Assembly (NCBI GenBank): GCA_958295885.1 | Contig: OY282380.1 | Coordinates: 2,914,001 to 2,978,000, forward strand | Source: Arenicellales bacterium | GTDB lineage: Bacteria; Pseudomonadota; Gammaproteobacteria; Arenicellales; JAJDZL01 | Reading direction: 5' to 3' | DNA: 64,000 nt | Shown: in pieces, positions 9,649 through 17,945 of the stretch | How positions within the stretch are numbered: the stretch's first letter is position 1 | Layout: each line of letters opens with the position of its first letter | Translations under genes and position numbers: made by a program | Notes under the pieces: generated by a model | What the model saw: only the letters and a program-made list of their open reading frames with translations | The model's database searches: none | What the model was told of the DNA's origin: nothing

Positions 9649-10452
9649 CTATTGCCAGAATTTATAGAAGTGATGGACGGGACCGTGTCCCGACCCGATT
9701 TGGAGCCGGTCGGCTGCTGCAATTGCCTCTGTGATGTAATTCTTGGATTCAGTTACGGCTTTAACCAAGCCGACTTTCATTGCCAAAAAAGCGCAGATTG
9801 CAGATGACATCGTGCAACCGGTTCCATGAGTGTTTTTTGTGAATATTCTCCTGCTGACAAGGTGCCTGTGCTGATTCCCGTCAAAAAACACATCGGTGCT
9901 ATTGTCTGAATCCAGGTGTCCGCCTTTTAACAGCACGGCGCCGCACCCCAAAGAGAGAAGGCGTTCGGCCGAGTGCTCCATGTTCGCCTCAACGGTTGGA
10001 ATTCGTCGTCGAAGAAGTTTCGCCGCTTCTGGAATGTTCGGAGTGATGATCGAAGCTTTCGGGATGAGAATGGACTTAAGCGCAGAGACCGCTTCATCCA
10101 CCAAAAGCGCATCGCCGCTTTTTGCAACCATGACTGGATCAAGCACGATGTGACCGATCGAATTCTGATCCAGCGAATCTGCAACCGCTTCAATGATTTC
10201 GGGGCGATGAAGCATGCCGATTTTGACCGCGGATACCTCAAGGTCCGAACAGACAGTGGATATTTGTTCGCTTATGAATTGCGGTGTGACTTCGTAAACA
10301 CCGCTCACGCCTTGCGTATTTTGCGCGGTCAGTGCGGTTAGCACGCTTGCTCCATAGACTCCCAACGCCGAAAACGTTTTTAAGTCCGCCTGTATCCCGG
10401 CTCCTCCACCACTGTCGGAACCTGCGATTGTCAATGCAATTGGAATGTTCAT
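9649..10452 (-). CDS. thiD: Hydroxymethylpyrimidine/phosphomethylpyrimidine kinase
   Basis: Phosphorylates HMP to HMP-P and HMP-PP, the pyrimidine half of thiamin phosphate. The 267-residue ribokinase-fold protein begins [21 protein letters not shown], with a [16 protein letters not shown] substrate lid, [13 protein letters not shown] and the C-terminal anion-hole/ATP motif [12 protein letters not shown]. The SGHGPVHHF ending is typical for ThiD. Its ATG overlaps the thiE stop (ATGA, 10449-10452). Together with ThiXYZ and TenA it forms the pyrimidine salvage branch; no thiC is in the window. Confidence 0.95.
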   Translation of the reverse strand: MNIPIALTIAGSDSGGGAGIQADLKTFSALGVYGASVLTALTAQNTQGVSGVYEVTPQFISEQISTVCSDLEVSAVKIGMLHRPEIIEAVADSLDQNSIGHIVLDPVMVAKSGDALLVDEAVSALKSILIPKASIITPNIPEAAKLLRRRIPTVEANMEHSAERLLSLGCGAVLLKGGHLDSDNSTDVFFDGNQHRHLVSRRIFTKNTHGTGCTMSSAICAFLAMKVGLVKAVTESKNYITEAIAAADRLQIGSGHGPVHHFYKFWQ

Positions 10453-11126
10453 AGTTTCAGATGCTGATTTTTTGCAGAATTGATCAAGTTTTTCAGACGC
10501 AGAGCCGCGTTTTTTGGACTTTTGCTCTCACAGATGGATGAGACTACGGCGACGCCGTCAACACCGGTTTTCAATACAGTTACGACATTCGTTTCGTTAA
10601 TGCCGCTAATGGCAACGACCGGCAGATCTGGATTTCGTTGTCGAACCAAGTTCAGTATCTCTTGAAGACTGTCGACTCCAATCGGTGACGCTGGGTTCCA
10701 CTTGCTGCGTGTAGAATAAATGCCTCCAATGCTGAGATAGTCAATGACATTTAGATCTGCGCGTTCTGCTTCTTCCTTAGAGCGTACGGTCAAACCAATC
10801 AAGTAGTCTTCACCGAGCATTTTACGGGCCTGCAGAACTGGCAAATCATCCTGTCCCAGATGGACGCCATCGACTTGAGTGAACATCGCCAGTTCGACAT
10901 GATCGTTGATCAATAGAGAAACTTCGTAAGGAGCGAGTGCCTGAGCAGTCTGTCTCGTCAGGTCCACCAGATCGCGGTCGCTCATGTCTTTGCTTCGAAT
11001 CTGAACTGCGTTGACTCCGCCAGCCGCAGCCGCAGCTGCGGTTTCTACGGGACTCTGATGGATGCACTGATGAGGATTCAAAACCAAGTACAAATCAAGC
11101 TCAATACATTTTTTTTCCGTTCTCAT
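10449..11126 (-). CDS. thiE: Thiamin-phosphate synthase
   Basis: Joins HMP-PP and thiazole phosphate to thiamin phosphate. The TIM-barrel protein shows [36 protein letters not shown] (pyrophosphate/Mg site) and [13 protein letters not shown], ending with [12 protein letters not shown] and GVAVVSSI. The frame stays open to 11252. The ATG at 11126 is chosen because the conserved barrel ([12 protein letters not shown]) starts a few residues later, and it leaves a 28-base gap to thiM. An ATG at 11171, inside the thiM end, is the alternative. The alanine run AAAAAAGG follows the first helix. It is the second gene of the riboswitch operon. Confidence 0.93.
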   Translation of the reverse strand: MRTEKKCIELDLYLVLNPHQCIHQSPVETAAAAAAGGVNAVQIRSKDMSDRDLVDLTRQTAQALAPYEVSLLINDHVELAMFTQVDGVHLGQDDLPVLQARKMLGEDYLIGLTVRSKEEAERADLNVIDYLSIGGIYSTRSKWNPASPIGVDSLQEILNLVRQRNPDLPVVAISGINETNVVTVLKTGVDGVAVVSSICESKSPKNAALRLKNLINSAKNQHLKL

Positions 11127-11154
11127 CGGTGCGCATGCGCTGTTGTGATTTTCG

Positions 11155-11979
11155 CTATAGCACAGATTCATCGTACAGACAGTCAATGAAGTGACTTGAG
11201 AAAGTGCCGGGGCCATTCGCCCTTCCAGCCGCCAGCTGTCCAGCTCTCCCATAGATTCTCAGAATTTCAGCGGTTGATTCCGCAATGTTGTCATAGACTG
11301 AGATGAATGCTGCGATCAATGCCGATAGAGCGCAGCCCATTCCTGTCACAGAATTCATCCAGGGGTGGCCGGTCTTGAGTTCCACTGAATGTCCGGAAGA
11401 AATCACCAAATCAGTTTCTCCGGTGATGACGAAAACGGTGTCCATGCGAGAACTCAATTCGTCTGGGTTCGCTTCAAAATGCTCATACAGTGTCTTAATT
11501 TCCGCAAAATTTCCGCGGATGACTGCAGGAGGATAGGCTTCGATCAATGAAAGACAGTTCCGCTGTCGCTTTTCGGACCGGTCGATCATCGTCGGATCAA
11601 GCACCCAATGTAAATTGCTGGCAGCCGCTCCCAGAACGGCTTGCTGTGCAGATCGAAATCTGAAGCGGGAAAACATGCCTAAATTGATGCTGATCGCGTC
11701 CGCATCGTCAATAAAGTAATTGATTTCGTCGGGGTCATGTGTAAGTGAAGGATGTGCTCCGGCAGCTAGCAGTACATTTGAGGTGATGGCAGCGGCGGCT
11801 TCGTTGACGATGCAGTGAACGAAGGGATTGCGAGTCCGCACTTTCCGCAGGGTATGGTCGGAACCGACCGAATTCTGAGTATGTGCTGCGATATCGGTCA
11901 TCAATCTGCTTGCTAATTCTGTACTTACTCTGCGTGGCGATAGAGAAAGCATGACCGGGTGGCGTGAACCGGTGGACAT
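11155..11979 (-). CDS. thiM: Hydroxyethylthiazole kinase
   Basis: Phosphorylates salvaged hydroxyethylthiazole for ThiE. The family core begins RNPFVHCIVNEAAAAITSNVLLAAGAHPS and includes INLGMFS, DPTMIDRS (DPVG-type motif), PAVIRGNFAEI, VITGETD and the kinase signature NSVTGMGCALSALIAAF. The first ATG (11979) follows the TPP aptamer by a few bases and would use AGGGA of the aptamer's last strand as ribosome binding site. An internal ATG at 11901 gives a length closer to known ThiM proteins but has no clear ribosome binding site. The long start is reported because it fits direct riboswitch control of initiation; the first 26 residues are uncertain. Confidence 0.9.
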   Translation of the reverse strand: MSTGSRHPVMLSLSPRRVSTELASRLMTDIAAHTQNSVGSDHTLRKVRTRNPFVHCIVNEAAAAITSNVLLAAGAHPSLTHDPDEINYFIDDADAISINLGMFSRFRFRSAQQAVLGAAASNLHWVLDPTMIDRSEKRQRNCLSLIEAYPPAVIRGNFAEIKTLYEHFEANPDELSSRMDTVFVITGETDLVISSGHSVELKTGHPWMNSVTGMGCALSALIAAFISVYDNIAESTAEILRIYGRAGQLAAGRANGPGTFSSHFIDCLYDESVL

Positions 11980-11983
11980 CCTG

Positions 11984-12061
11984 AATCCCTACGCCAGCAT
12001 AATCTGGATCAGGTTCAACGGGTCATTGCAAAACTGCATCTCAGCCCGAGGGCTCCCCGTC
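11984..12061 (-). promoter_or_regulatory. TPP (THI-box) riboswitch
   Basis: Minus-strand aptamer with the full THI-box consensus: GACGGGGAGCCC, GGCTGAGATG, ACCCGTTGAACCTGATC and ATGCTGGCGTAGGGA. These are the conserved pyrimidine- and pyrophosphate-sensing arms. The closing GTAGGGA strand lies next to the ATG at 11979, so binding of thiamin pyrophosphate can hide the thiM ribosome binding site. It is expected to switch off the whole operon thiM to thiY when TPP is plentiful. No separate terminator hairpin with a T-run is evident after it. Confidence 0.95.
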
Positions 12062-12671
12062 AAGATATTCTCTTAGATTTTAACAGTACGAGAAATTAAT
12101 TCCTATCCTTAGATACTCCTAATTCCAAAGTTAAAAAAACCGGATTTGGGGATTTTGCAGGAATTTGGAGGAAACTGCACATCGTTCTGTACTAGAATAC
12201 CAAGCTTAGGAATCAACTTGACGACGCAAGCTAAGCTTGGGCAGGCAGTGAGAATATGGGAAGTGCCGCGAATTTTTAGGGTACGGCTTTTCGAAAGCCT
12301 TCTTGGAATGTTGTGGTTTACCGATTAGGGAAAAATCACTACTGCATGGTAAATCTATTCTTGAAAATCTCAACCTGAATATAGATAACGGCAATTCAAT
12401 TTTTCGATTTAACACATAATGGGAATCAGTTTTTTATCTGAATCTGTCCTCGCACCCGCGATAAATTAAATTTGGTTCTGATCATTTCATTTTTGTTGTG
12501 CCTCAACATCAGGGCTCACAGCGAATTTTGGCACGACAACTCCGACGGATCCTAAAATTTTTCGTTCAACTTGCATCAAAGTTGAATTGACACAGCCACA
12601 TCGCTGCCAATCACAGTACGACCTGAATCTGTTCAGGAAAAAATGGAATTTGCGTGGTTCTATCGCGAATC
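12062..12671. other. AT-rich intergenic DNA
   Basis: About 600 bases between the riboswitch and the minisatellite, with no supported gene. It must include the promoter of the minus-strand thiamin operon near 12070-12120. Short open frames at 12146-12328 and 12206-12415 lack motifs and ribosome binding sites. Confidence 0.5.
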
Positions 12672-12770
12672 TTGGTTGCAATGTGGTGAATTTTGGTTGC
12701 AATTTGTGAGTTTTGGTTGCAATGTGGTGAATTTTGGTTGCAATTTGTGAATTTTGGGTTGTAATGTGGT
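12672..12770. repeat. Imperfect tandem repeat, about 20-21 bp, five copies
   Basis: Five head-to-tail copies of TTGGTTGCAATGTGGTGAATT-like units. Units of two types alternate: TTGGTTGCAATGTGGTGAA and TTGGTTGCAATTTGTGA, then a decayed fifth copy with GGGTTGTAATGTGG. The array lies about 210 bases before the TIGR04255 operon in AT-rich DNA. It has no unique spacers, so it is a minisatellite and not a CRISPR array. Its role is unknown. Confidence 0.85.
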
Positions 12771-12983
12771 ATTAAGGTGTTATATTTATTAAGTATAACA
12801 AGAGGGTCTAAAGCATTAGAAATTCGCCAACTCGCAAAGATCCAAGAGGCCAATCGAGAAGAGGTCAATCGACGAATTCAAATGTAAATTCAATAACTTA
12901 TTAAATAGATTTACGAATAATTTCGACAATCTGTTTTAATGTGTTCATAGATTCAGTAAACTAGAAATTCAAGCGTAAGTGGA

Positions 12984-13799
12984 GTGGATAAGGACTTTCT
13001 ATACGAAAATGCGCCATTAGTTGAGGTTATTGCTGAAATTCACTGGATGCTGAAGCCGCTGCAATTGGACCCACAAGCGAAAATTGACCCTCACTACGAG
13101 TCATTCATAACCGAATTTCGAAATTATTTAAAAAAAATTGAATTTATCCATGTACAAGAACTGCTCCCCAATTTTGTACCTCTCGAAATTCTTCCGAATC
13201 AACCTAGAGTAAGAATTCGGTCAGCACCAGATCAATGGCCGCTTGTTCAAGCAGGGCCAGGCATTCTTACAGCAAATATTGTTCCACCATACAATGGTTG
13301 GAAAGAGTTTGAAGGTTTTATTTTTGATTTGATTGATGGTTTATATGAGTGTTACCCACTAGCACCAATTACATTATCTATAGAAAAGCTTAACTTACGG
13401 TACATTGACGGATTCGACAAACGATTCGGGTTCATTGAATATTCGAATTTTGCAGCGGCCATGCTCGGCATTCAGCCACCACTGTCGAATGAATTTCTAA
13501 GGACATGCACGAAAAGTGATACCGAATTGTCTTATGTTTTCGAAAGTCGATTTCAGAATATTTTGCCTGATGGATCAATCGGAAAAATAAAAATTGCACC
13601 AGGTTCAATGAATGAAACCGATGCTTTGGTCATGGAGATGAGCTGTGAAGGTATTTTTTCTAATTCATCCTTTATTTCACTAGATTCTGTCAAGCGATGG
13701 TTTCAGGCTGCTCATAAGTGTCTCCATAAACAGTTTGATGCAGTCACCACACCTGCACTTAAATTAATGTTTGGTAAAAAAATGGTAGTAGAATTATGA
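12984..13799 (+). CDS. TIGR04255 family protein
   Basis: 271-residue soluble protein of the sporadically distributed TIGR04255 family, for which no biochemical function is known to me. Seen: the family-type N-terminus YENAPLVEVIAEIHW, a central GWKEFEGFIFDLIDGLYE helix and the basic strand LSIEKLNLRYIDGFD. There is no signal peptide, membrane segment or recognisable catalytic motif. The start is GTG at 12984, because no in-frame ATG precedes the conserved NAPLVEVI and stops lie upstream. It is the first of three genes joined by ATGA overlaps. Base composition is clearly more AT-rich than the flanking thiamin and glycerol operons, suggesting transfer. A role in a defence-type module is an inference from the sporadic distribution and operon form. 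Confidence 0.75.
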   Translation: MDKDFLYENAPLVEVIAEIHWMLKPLQLDPQAKIDPHYESFITEFRNYLKKIEFIHVQELLPNFVPLEILPNQPRVRIRSAPDQWPLVQAGPGILTANIVPPYNGWKEFEGFIFDLIDGLYECYPLAPITLSIEKLNLRYIDGFDKRFGFIEYSNFAAAMLGIQPPLSNEFLRTCTKSDTELSYVFESRFQNILPDGSIGKIKIAPGSMNETDALVMEMSCEGIFSNSSFISLDSVKRWFQAAHKCLHKQFDAVTTPALKLMFGKKMVVEL

Positions 13800-14344
13800 T
13801 TTCTGTAATGTCTAAATCTATACGACAGGAACAGTTTTCCCCGCAGTCGAATTACTCAGTTGGTGAATTGAAAATCAAGGGCGGTAGTCAGACAAAGTAT
13901 GAAGTTATCAAACGATCCAACTTATTGAGGTTTATCGACGCTTTATGGGAATTCGAAGAGAACTTGCTCGAAGTGCAAACAAGCAGAATTCAGTTGGCTC
14001 GTTTGATTGCGTACAGCTCGATAACTGAAAACCCAAAAAAGTTCCCGTTCGCTATTGATATTGGCTTTTTTTATCTTTTCGATGAGCATATTTCGAATTT
14101 ATCGAATTATTTGATTCCTCTGGGGTTTACTAGGTCCGAAACATATACCGACCCATATGATGGAAAGGTGGTTGACTTTTTCTTTAAACAAGAAAGGATA
14201 ACGTGTATCGTTTCAGAAGAAGATATCCAAATTCTTTCGTACGTTCGAGGAAGTTTTTCCGAAAAAGTCTTCGCCCTCACCAGTCAATCCAAGTTCGATA
14301 TTTCTGAATATATGCAAAATTTATGTAAGAATTTGGAAGTATGA
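13796..14344 (+). CDS. Uncharacterised protein, second gene of TIGR04255 operon
   Basis: 182 residues with no family that I recognise. The ATG overlaps the stop of the TIGR04255 gene (ATGA, 13796-13799), so translation is coupled; a second ATG lies four codons on. The protein is soluble and mixed alpha/beta in appearance: a basic region VIKRSNLLRFIDALWEFEENLLE that should be helical, then IDIGFFYLFDEHISNLSNYLI and the strand-turn-strand segment DPYDGKVVDFFFKQERITCIVSEEDIQILSYV. No cysteine clusters, Walker motifs or membrane segments are visible. It may form a complex with its two neighbours, which is an inference from the coupling only. Confidence 0.7.
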   Translation: MISVMSKSIRQEQFSPQSNYSVGELKIKGGSQTKYEVIKRSNLLRFIDALWEFEENLLEVQTSRIQLARLIAYSSITENPKKFPFAIDIGFFYLFDEHISNLSNYLIPLGFTRSETYTDPYDGKVVDFFFKQERITCIVSEEDIQILSYVRGSFSEKVFALTSQSKFDISEYMQNLCKNLEV

Positions 14345-14781
14345 ACAGATGGTACCCGCCAACACATATTAGTCAGAAGGAAATTGTTGGTCGTCGCACA
14401 TTCGGAAGTAGAGTATTCGATAAAACTAATGGTGTGCTCAAGTACAAAATCGATATATTTCTCGATAAAAGAACTGCATTCAACTTGTCCGTTGATCGAC
14501 TAGGAGTAAGAGTAGCTGATCGAAATGTTGTAGACTTTTTGAAACCGCTATGTGACGAATCAGCTGAGAAACGTTCTAGCAAATTTAATGGGTGGGCCCA
14601 AATTAGCGTAAATCAAATTCAAAAAATTGGAGTTCGAGCAACGGAAGCTATCAACGAGGAAAATCCTTATCATGCTGAAATTTCTCGGTCTCGGCACCAG
14701 ACAGTCAGCGCACTTCGTTCATTGGCGTTCGAACTTTGCGTATATGCGTCAAAGCATGATTTCATAAGTCGACCTGAGTAG
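14341..14781 (+). CDS. Uncharacterised protein, third gene of TIGR04255 operon
   Basis: 146 residues, family not recognised. It starts with an ATGA overlap onto the previous gene (14341-14344). The N-terminal half is strand-rich (YKIDIFLDKRTAFNLSVDRLGVRV). The C-terminal half contains NPYHAEISRSRHQTVSALRSLAFELCVYASKH, a helix carrying H and R residues after an NPYHA turn that could be functional. Cytoplasmic, no membrane segment. As last gene of the unit it is followed by 720 bases without a supported gene. AT-rich like the other two genes. Confidence 0.7.
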   Translation: MNRWYPPTHISQKEIVGRRTFGSRVFDKTNGVLKYKIDIFLDKRTAFNLSVDRLGVRVADRNVVDFLKPLCDESAEKRSSKFNGWAQISVNQIQKIGVRATEAINEENPYHAEISRSRHQTVSALRSLAFELCVYASKHDFISRPE

Positions 14782-15369
14782 CGATAAGTGATTTCTTCTC
14801 CAATTACGTAACTCGAAAAGAACTCTTCAATCAACAATACAAACAAAATTTGCGGAAATTTTCGATTGAAAATTAAGTTTTGAGAATTTTCTCAAGACGC
14901 GCCGGGGCGTCCACGGCGAAGGGATTCATCCGAAAGAATTCACAAACTGTCGGAAATTGAAAATTTTTCCCGAAATGCAGAGAAAAAAAGTTTGTTCTTT
15001 TAAGTTTGGCGAATAACAACTTCTAGATTTACCCGAGACACATGATCTGTAAGCACTAGCATCGCAGTTTGGTGCCTAATTCTGTTCAAATTAGATCTTG
15101 AGATCGGATTTGAGTACATAACTTTCCAGACAGAACCGATTTCACATCGAGCCCATGCACTGCTGTTGAATGTTTGACTACGCTGGCGGCACTCGCTCCA
15201 ATTGCTACAGACTGCGCTACGCCTGCACCTACAAATCCTGCTAAGGATTGGACTTAACCCGATTTGGTAGAGACGCAAGTACTTGCGATTGAGAGCTCGC
15301 TTGGCACAGCTTTGCAGAATTCCTGAATGTGCCATAAAGTTCGTTTTCATGATGGAAAATGATGATTAT
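14782..15369. other. Gene-poor stretch before the glycerol operon
   Basis: No supported gene. The minus strand holds an open frame (15000-15350) whose middle superficially resembles a YidD-type LSP...CS pattern, but it lacks that family's key residues. Another minus frame near 15250-15105 is alanine/glycine-rich and in-frame closed at both ends. Both may be debris. A short GACGC/GCGTC stem near 14896 has no T-run. Confidence 0.4.
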
Positions 15370-15446
15370 TTTCGTAATTTGAAGGAAAATCACCTGAAAG
15401 CGATAATAGTATTTGCAGAAAACGAAATTATTGTATTATTACGAAA
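15370..15446. promoter_or_regulatory. Possible DeoR/GlpR-type operator pair upstream of glpV
   Basis: TTTCGTAAT at 15370-15378 and its exact inverse ATTACGAAA at 15438-15446 flank a third related half-site AACGAAATT at 15421. They lie 60-130 bases before the glpV start. TTTCG-type half-sites are common for DeoR-family glycerol repressors, and a decayed glpR lies in the same operon. The assignment is an inference; the repressor itself is dead here, so the sites may be relics or may be read by a paralogue elsewhere. Confidence 0.35.
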
Positions 15447-15503
15447 CTTTCAAACGACTAATCAAAAAATCTTAGTTGACGACATAGGTGAGGAAAGAAC
15501 ACT

Positions 15504-17249
15504 ATGACAAAAAAGATATTACTGACGTTGGCTGTAGCCTCACTTGTGGTGACTGGCTCAGCCTTGCGCGTCGCAACCGCCGATATGGGCAAGGCCAAGG
15601 AGTGGATTGATTCAGAGTTTCAGCCCTCTACGCTTTCGATGGAAGAACAGATGGCAGAGATGGAGTGGTTCATCAAAGCCGCCGAACCCTTCCAGGGCAT
15701 GGAAATCAATGTGCTGTCCGAAACCATACCGACTCATGAATACGAGTCCAAGATTCTGACCAAGGCATTTGAGGAGATTACCGGCATCAAGGTTAACCAC
15801 CAGCTGCTCGGTGAAGGCGAAGTGGTGCAGGCTGTGCAGACACAGATGCAGACTAACCGAAACCTATACGATGCCTACATTAACGACTCCGACTTGATCG
15901 GCACCCATTCGCGCCTGCAGCTCGCGGTCAATCTGACCGACTGGATGGGCGGCGAAGGTGCGGATGTAACGCTGCCGACACTTGATGTCGACGATTTCAT
16001 GGGCAAAAGCTTTACGACTGGTCCAGACGGCAAGCTGTATCAGCTGCCTGATCAGCAGTTTGCCAATCTGTATTGGTTTCGCTACGATTGGTTCAATCGA
16101 CCGGAGCTGCAGGCTCAGTTCAAGGAACTCTATGGCTACGACCTGGGCGTTCCGGTTAACTGGTCGGCCTACGAAGACATTGCAGAGTTTTTCTCCGTGC
16201 ATGTCAAGGAAATTGACGGCGTGCGCGTCTATGGACACATGGACTACGGCAAACGCGCTCCTGACCTCGGCTGGCGTATGACTGACGCTTGGCTGTCAAT
16301 GGCCGGCGCCGGCAGCAAGGGACTCCCCAACGGTGTTCCGGTTGATGAATGGGGCATTCGCATGGAAAGCGGAAGCTGCAACCCGGTTGGAGCATCGGTG
16401 TCCAGAGGTGGAGCGGCCAATGCACCGGCAGCTGTGTATGCGATTCGCAAATGGGATGAGTGGCTGCGCAAATATGCACCTCCAGGTGCCGCCAGCTACG
16501 ATTTTTATCAGTCGCTGCCAGCCCTTTCGCAAGGCAATGTCGCCCAGCAGATTTTTTGGTATACCGCATTCACCGCATCCATGGTTGCTTCCAAGAGCGA
16601 CGGTAACAATACGGTTGATGACGAAGGAAACCTGCTTTGGAGAATGGCTCCCTCACCCCATGGTCCGTACTGGGAAGAAGGGCAAAAGCTCGGCTATCAG
16701 GACGCCGGTTCGTGGACGCTATTCAAGTCAACTCCGGTTGACCGCCGCAAGGCTGCTTGGCTATACGCTCAGTTTACAGTTTCCAAAACCGTGTCTCTCA
16801 AAAAGACTCACGTGGGATTAACCCCCATACGAGACAGCGACATTCGCCATGAGTCCTTCACCGAACGTGCGCCGAAACTCGGAGGTTTGGTTGAGTTCTA
16901 TCGCTCTCCTGATCGAGTGCGATGGTCGCCCACTGGCGTCAATGTTCCGGATTATCCAAAACTGGCACAAATCTGGTGGCAACAGATCGGTGATGTCAAC
17001 TCCGGTGCGTTCACGCCACAGCAAGCCATGGATCGACTGGCTTCGGAAATGGACCAGGTGATGGCAAGGATGCAGGTCGCTGACGAACGAAACGGCACCT
17101 ACGGTGGTTGCGGTCCGCGACTTAATGAAGAAAGCGACCCGGCCGAATGGCTGAACAAGCCCGGTTCACCTAAAGCCAAAGTTGAAGAAAAGCCGCAAGG
17201 TGAAACCGTCAACTACGACGAACTTGTCAAACGCTGGAGCGCAAGTTAG
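15504..17249 (+). CDS. glpV: Glycerol ABC transporter, substrate-binding protein
   Basis: Periplasmic binding protein of the GlpSTPQV-type glycerol importer, 581 residues, the usual large size for this family. It has a signal peptide (about residues 1-26). The mature protein contains YDAYINDSDLIGTHSRLQLAVNLTDWM, LYQLPDQQFANLYWFRYDWF, DLGWRMTDAWLSMAGAG and the C-terminal ADERNGTYGGCGPRLNEE, all characteristic of GlpV proteins. The start ATG has GAGGAA eight bases upstream. It is here the first gene of the operon instead of following the permeases, and is followed by a strong hairpin and a glpR relic. Confidence 0.93.
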   Translation: MTKKILLTLAVASLVVTGSALRVATADMGKAKEWIDSEFQPSTLSMEEQMAEMEWFIKAAEPFQGMEINVLSETIPTHEYESKILTKAFEEITGIKVNHQLLGEGEVVQAVQTQMQTNRNLYDAYINDSDLIGTHSRLQLAVNLTDWMGGEGADVTLPTLDVDDFMGKSFTTGPDGKLYQLPDQQFANLYWFRYDWFNRPELQAQFKELYGYDLGVPVNWSAYEDIAEFFSVHVKEIDGVRVYGHMDYGKRAPDLGWRMTDAWLSMAGAGSKGLPNGVPVDEWGIRMESGSCNPVGASVSRGGAANAPAAVYAIRKWDEWLRKYAPPGAASYDFYQSLPALSQGNVAQQIFWYTAFTASMVASKSDGNNTVDDEGNLLWRMAPSPHGPYWEEGQKLGYQDAGSWTLFKSTPVDRRKAAWLYAQFTVSKTVSLKKTHVGLTPIRDSDIRHESFTERAPKLGGLVEFYRSPDRVRWSPTGVNVPDYPKLAQIWWQQIGDVNSGAFTPQQAMDRLASEMDQVMARMQVADERNGTYGGCGPRLNEESDPAEWLNKPGSPKAKVEEKPQGETVNYDELVKRWSAS

Positions 17250-17313
17250 TTTGATGGTCTGGCTCGGTCTGTGATGAACCGACCGTGACCAGATGTTCGC
17301 GTAAAGCTGCTGA

Positions 17314-17348
17314 CAGTGCGGGACAGGTTTTGGACCTGGCCCGCACTG
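17314..17348 (+). terminator. Strong hairpin after glpV (attenuator or terminator)
   Basis: CAGTGCGGG pairs perfectly with CCCGCACTG around an inner AGGT/ACCT stem. There is no T-run, so it may limit read-through or protect the glpV end of the transcript, as is common after abundant binding-protein genes. A similar hairpin follows the binding-protein gene at 49742-49773. Confidence 0.6.
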
Positions 17349-17463
17349 CCGGCGAACCCAGCCGAGTTGCCGGGCCGCGAGTACAGCCTTACTTTGGCTC
17401 ACAGCATTGCAAGTGCCATGAAATCCAATCGACGCTTACGGCAATGCCAGAAGAAGCTCACGA

Positions 17464-17705
17464 CAACGTTACGCTGAACCTGCGTCAAAGAGAGTCGTGG
17501 AAAATTTCGGAATCTGAAGGCTTGGGTCAAGTTGATCGATTGGCAGATGAACTCAACGTGACTGCCCAGACCATTCGCCGCGACCGGAACCAATTTCCCG
17601 GCCGGTCTGCTGTTCGTCACCAACAACCTCAACGTGCTGAATATACTGGTACAGTCGGACCGGATGAAGGTGTTTATCGCCTGTGGGCAGATTCGTAGCC
17701 ATGAT
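17464..17705 (+). pseudogene. glpR: glpR relic (DeoR-family glycerol repressor)
   Basis: Two matching pieces of a DeoR-family repressor remain. The first reads LNLRQRESWKISESEGLGQV then DRLADELNVTAQTIRRD, which is the DeoR helix-turn-helix. The second, in the +1 frame from about 17604, reads GLLFVTNNLNVLNIL followed by DRMKVFIACGQIRSHD, the conserved sugar-phosphate-binding core. Roughly 80 codons between them and the whole C-terminus are missing. The relic lies between glpV and glpS, a normal place for glpR in glycerol operons. About 240 bases after it (17706-17945) hold no gene. Loss of the repressor suggests constitutive or differently controlled glycerol uptake. Confidence 0.85.
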
Positions 17706-17945
17706 CCAGCATGCAAGAACCGTAATCATGGTTCGCCGATGGCACAAATTTCAGCGTATAGCGCCAGTTTTCCTTTGTGATTTGGAAAAATAGACTATTT
17801 CACCACCGATGCAAATGTGCCAGAGAGTTTCCTGCAAGCCGCAAAGATTCACTCTACAATGGTTCATGCATGCAAGTAACCGGCACCGCCCCCGCAGGGA
17901 ATTTTTGCCTTGATGGGCCAACATTAGCCGCTAAAGTCTGAAAAA

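Noticed and set aside
12672..12770. CRISPR array
   Set aside because: Units are 20-21 bases, directly adjacent, with no spacers and no cas genes nearby.
15000..15350. Minus-strand YidD-like small protein
   Set aside because: The LSP and CS pattern is weak, the conserved arginine/phenylalanine context of YidD is missing and no ribosome binding site is present; treated as chance or debris.
15283..15507. Small plus-strand gene overlapping the glpV start
   Set aside because: Frame is accidental over AT-rich regulatory DNA; it shows no family features and its end coincides with the glpV ribosome binding site.
17285..17698. Intact 137-residue HTH regulator
   Set aside because: Only a short internal stretch matches DeoR proteins; the rest is read-through of intergenic DNA, so it is called a glpR relic.
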